Shown here: positions 61,042 through 64,000 of the stretch, piece by piece
Layout of the letters: every line of letters begins with the position of its first letter
Position numbering within the stretch: the first letter of the stretch is position 1
Source: Poecilobothrus nobilitatus
Taxonomy: Eukaryota > Arthropoda > Insecta > Diptera > Dolichopodidae
Assembly (NCBI GenBank): GCA_947095535.1
Contig: OX352773.1
Location: 31,641,398 to 31,705,397, forward strand
Direction of reading: 5' to 3'
DNA: 64,000 nucleotides
Notes under the pieces: generated by a model
Database searches by the model: none
The model's input: the letters and a program-made list of their open reading frames with translations, nothing else
Told to the model about the DNA's origin: nothing
Translations under genes and position numbers: made by a program

Positions 61042-61244
61042 GAGGGATCTCGGTGGCCTAGTGGGTAAGAGCGTATAAAATACGCTGTAAACACCGAGGG
61101 AGTGTGGGTTCGAATCCCACATACGTCGTAAGAGTTATTCCCCCTTACGACATTATTCTCAACCAACCCTGTAAAGGAAACGCTGTGTAATTTCCTGTTC
61201 ACATTTATGTTGCAGAGAAATGCACTAAAAAAAAAAAAAAAAAA
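61042..61244 (+). mobile_element. tRNA-derived SINE-C, best-preserved copy
   Basis: The head has CTCGGTG pairing with CACCGAG, a perfect stem AGCGTAT/ATACGCT (61070-61086) closed by AAA, and a perfect T-like arm TGTGGG/CCCACA around TTCGAAT; the B box is GGTTCGAATCC. GTCGTAAG (61125-61132) pairs with CTTACGAC (61144-61151). The element ends in a run of about 18 A. A copy on the minus strand lies at 62945 and an old one at 8136. The overpaired middle stem is not a normal anticodon arm, so it is not a functional tRNA. Confidence 0.9.
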
Positions 61245-62089
61245 ACAAAGAAACTAAACAGAACAAACAAAGAATATTAATTAAAATAGTATTAAAATTT
61301 TATCTACTAGCTATATAGCATCTAACGATTCCATAATATGGGAAAAAAATTCAATTCTGAAAAATAACAGCCTTTTTTTTTTACTTCTATTGTCCTTTTG
61401 ATAGTTTTTTTTCTTTTCCAAATTATTGCTTATGTTTTCTATGTTTTGCAATTAACTTGTTAAGAAAAAACTATGAAAAGGAACTTTGTAAAAGTTTAGT
61501 TTTTGTTTTTTTTTTTATTTTTTTTTTTTTTAAAGAGGTATTCTCTCAGAAGATTTCCTCTGATGTTTTTCAAAAAGAGTTGTAGTTAAAACAGTTATAG
61601 TGTAGAATTATACAAACATAAATAAAATATATAACGATTATTTCATCATTATAATAATTTACGTCATCATCATCCTTAAAAATGACGATAACGATAATCT
61701 TGATTTTATTTATCTTATATAGTAGTAAATTATATATTTAATCCAATCAGAGTTCTTAAATTCAAAGTAAAAAGATAAGAAAAAAACTAGAAAGAATTTA
61801 CTTTGTTGTATAATTTTAAAAATTTGTAGAGTATTTTTGTCGTTAAAATTTTTTTTATATATATATATATATATTTGTATAATGTTTACTACTTTGACAT
61901 CTTCTTGAGAATTTTTTTTTGTTTATACATATATTATGTATATTTACAATATTTCGCATAATTATAAATGCATTTAATGAGTATTTTTTTATACTATACA
62001 TTTGAAATAGTAGAAGATGAAAAAATTATTTATAATTACCATTCTGGTTGGGGGGATAGACATTAAGATAATTAAAAATTTACTTAAGT
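61245..62089. other. AT-rich non-coding stretch
   Basis: No gene was seen. (TA)n lies at 61857-61877. Confidence 0.5.
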
Positions 62090-62940
62090 ATGTTTTTCTA
62101 CTTTATCACACTTAAATCTGTCATTCGTCATCGAATTTTGGCTATCATGATTTTAACTTTCTGCTTGGCTTTTTTTTTCTCCTTGGCTTCTTTCTCCTTG
62201 AATTTTGTTGACACATTGAACCATTTTCTGAGATTCTTCAGCCAAAATATTTTTCTTTTTCCTTGGGAAAAAATCTTATATAATGTCTTTAAAAATTAAA
62301 CGTAGAAGATCATTTTATCCATTACTAGAGTAAAATATTTGAGTTGTTTGACAATTTTTACAACATGATTTGCGACATGATTTTCTGACTTTCCCATTTT
62401 TTAATTATTTCTACAATAGCAATTCCAACGACCTAGCCAATTTTTATTATTTTTCTATACAGCCGTTAAGCCATATAGTTAAAAACTTCTAATTTGTTGA
62501 GAAAAGTTTCTATTAGCATTGATGCTTCGACACCATGTAGATAATATAACATCTTATCATTCGTTTTCTTAGTTGTAAATTTAAATTGTAGCTGCAAAAT
62601 ATCCTTTTCATATTAAAGAAGATGGTCCTAGCTTTTTCAATTTCTGCATATAATTTCTTCCGAATGATCTCATTTTTAATTTAAACTGCAGACGAGATAT
62701 ATTATTTTGAATAAGCATACCTGTAATTGAAGTTCTTGTATATGTAGTTGCTAACCATATACAAGAACTTCAATTAAAGGATCTGTGTCGTCAGCATATC
62801 TCAGATGTTGTTTGTAACTCTGTTTGTGAACTCACATGAATTTCATCACAAATCTTATATAGAACTAAATTAGATAGAGAAGATTAAGGGTGATGCAACG
62901 CTTTTGTTTACACAACCTTTTCTTTCCAGATGTGACTGTA
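62090..62940 (-). mobile_element. RTE-like LINE, ORF2 reverse-transcriptase and C-terminal remnant
   Basis: From right to left on the minus strand: CITLNLLYLI, then QHLRYADDTDPLIE with the catalytic YADD at 62787-62798; then NLNLQLRKRMIRCYI and LYYLHGVEASMLIETFLNKL with EVFNYMA; then YRKIIKIG; and finally GKRKIFWLKNLRKWFN followed by QKVKIMIAKIR near 62140-62260. These follow the order of RTE-type ORF2: YADDT, ML.CYV.SVLLYGVE.W.L, L.AFE.W.YRR.LKI.W, then R..WL.NLR.WF, then K..IA.MIAN.R. Frameshifts and stops are frequent, so the copy is dead. It contains a 21-bp perfect inverted repeat at 62724-62776 just past the YADD. Confidence 0.85.
62724..62776. repeat. Perfect 21-bp inverted repeat within the LINE
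   Basis: AATTGAAGTTCTTGTATATG (62725-62744, extended by one T at 62724) is exactly the reverse complement of 62756-62776. The 11-base loop is TAGTTGCTAAC. The inverted second arm replaces the normal LINE sequence after YADDT, so it was probably made by a fold-back copying error. Confidence 0.95.
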
Positions 62941-62944
62941 ATTG

Positions 62945-63055
62945 TTGTAAGGGGGAATTATTTATACGACGTTTGTATTATTCTAACTCACACTCCCTCG
63001 GTGTTTGCAGTATATTTTATACGTTCTTAACCACCAAGCCACCGAGGTTCTCATT
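62945..63055 (-). mobile_element. SINE-C head, truncated, joined to the LINE
   Basis: On the minus strand: ACCTCGGTGGCTTGGTGGTT, AAGAACGTATAAAATATACT, AAACACCGAGGGAGTGTGAG, then ACGTCGTATAAATAATTCCC and CCTTAC. It aligns with 61042-61151 to the end of the conserved hairpin, where SINE sequence gives way within ~15 bases to the 5' end of the minus-strand LINE. The B box is mutated (GAGTTAGAATAA). Confidence 0.8.
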
Positions 63056-64000
63056 ACTGTTTGCTATGTTCTAGGAATTGTGATGTCATTAGTGTTGAAG
63101 GATGGAAGAATAGTAGTCTCCTTTTATTTTATTATTTATTGTATGGTTACCAAAACAAAACAATTAATTTAAATTAGAATGAGTCTCCAAAAAGTGCAAT
63201 AATAATTTTGATTCCTGGTGTATAAACAATAAATGAAAACTACGTTATAATTTTTGTTTTTGTTATTGTTCTGTGTGCGACGAACAAGAAACTGTATATA
63301 AAAAAATATACACACCCATACAAAGAAACAATAAGGTAAGTATGTAAAAAAAAAAAGAAAACTTTTAAAAGAAAAATATAGTATGTTTTTGTTTTGTTAT
63401 TCTTTCATTTTTATTCTTTAGAGATTTTTAACACAACTATAAACACACACACACACACACACAACAAATGATAAAAAAAAAAAACTTTAAAAGCATTTTT
63501 AATTAATTATTAATTGAGTTTGTGTTGTACATTTTAAGGTAATTTTATTTTATTTACTTAAATTAAAAATGTAAAAAATAAATAGAAAATGAAAAGTTAA
63601 ATAAAAGAAAGAGAAAGGGAGATAAAAAATATAAAAAGAAAGAGAAACGATTATTTTTGTTGAAGTTATTAGTTTAGATTTTAATGTAAGTAAAAATTAA
63701 TTTTTAAACTCACAAAAAAAAATAAATTCTCAGAGCAATTCAAAAACAAAAACAAAACAAAAAATAAAAAGGTACGAAAAATGCATATAAAATGTAGAGA
63801 AAAATTATAAGGATTTTTCTTTGACATAATTTTTAGATGAAATTTTCAAAGTTTTCTATTATTTTCAGTATTTTTTTTTTCTATTTACTTTTCTGTTAAT
63901 TAAATTAAATTTTTTTTTTTTATTTTTTTTGTTTTTAAAATAAAGCGATTAATTCAATTAATTTTTCGGTTTCGTGAATTTTTTCACGAATTATTTCGGA
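63056..64000. other. AT-rich end of window with microsatellites
   Basis: No gene was seen. (AC)n lies at 63443-63463. An isolated strong donor-like word AAG then GTAAGTAT occurs at 63333-63341 without a good acceptor upstream. A small fold-back (TTCGTGAA..TTCACGAA) lies at about 63972-63991. Confidence 0.5.

Noticed and set aside
61042..61124. Possible functional tRNA at SINE-C
   Set aside because: The anticodon position is a 7-bp stem closed by only three bases, which cannot present an anticodon; a poly-A tail and repeated copies show a retroposon.
60795..61202. A 135-codon minus-strand frame containing CGIRTHTPSVFTAYF
   Set aside because: That phrase is simply the reverse translation of the SINE-C head at 61042; the rest is AT-rich filler.
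62090..62299. A 69-codon plus-strand frame
   Set aside because: It is the complementary-strand shadow of the RTE-like LINE C-terminus, which matches family motifs on the minus strand.
63333..63341. Exon ending at a strong donor-like AAG/GTAAGTAT
   Set aside because: No convincing acceptor or coding segment lies upstream, so it is listed only as an isolated word.

Overview
This is an extremely AT-rich eukaryotic window (roughly four fifths A+T by eye) packed with poly-A and poly-T runs, microsatellites and decayed transposable elements. Several features point to an insect, most likely a fly (Diptera): a Helentron/DINE-1-like element carrying the familiar GATTTAGCGATGTCCGTCCG block, non-LTR retrotransposon fragments that read as jockey/I-like and RTE-like ORF2 pieces, and several subfamilies of tRNA-derived SINEs. 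Nothing bacterial, archaeal or viral was recognised. There are no rRNA genes, no CRISPR array and no long intact protein-coding gene.

The only host-gene evidence is on the plus strand. A short exon at 9633-9696 starts with ATG, encodes a signal-peptide-like N-terminus and ends at a consensus splice donor (GTAAGT). No convincing second coding exon follows. The remaining ~54 kb is best read as one very long intron. Fitting this, 57023-57074 holds a textbook recursive-splice (ratchet) site on the same strand: a pyrimidine-rich tract, ACAG, then GTAAGT directly. Weaker sites of the same form lie at 3820, 28017, 44197 and 48203. I do not recognise the gene. A signal peptide followed by a giant intron is typical of cell-surface or secreted neural genes in flies, but that is inference.

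Region by region. 1-9.6 kb: AT-rich sequence with dispersed repeats, a candidate 44-nt exon (5242) and old SINE pieces (6594, 8136). 9.6 kb: the signal-peptide exon. 10.9-14.8 kb: a frameshifted LINE, two adjacent SINEs and a Helentron-like element with a 146-bp tandem array. 14.8-24.8 kb: a LINE 3' end (18507), a fold-back MITE (20534), two inverted copies of an unknown repeat (22050 and 23205) and two unrecognised open frames. 24.8-33.9 kb: mostly simple sequence plus a 70-bp triplication. 33.9-38.6 kb: an A-B-A repeat, a SINE split by a LINE insertion, and a lone B segment. 40.6 kb: an RTE-like LINE tail. 42.9 kb: a copy of the 5.3-kb repeat. 49.1-49.7 kb: a satellite-like array whose monomers fold into two hairpins. 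51.2-52.5 kb: an old repeat cluster. 57-64 kb: the ratchet site, SINEs, a second Helentron-like array in the opposite orientation, and an RTE-like LINE fused to a SINE head.

The most informative new observation is a conserved hairpin just 3' of the tRNA-like head in the SINEs. Its arms differ between subfamilies by two paired, compensating changes, so the structure itself seems to have been kept. No complete, exciting new gene system was found; the interest lies in the repeats and in the splice signals of the long intron.
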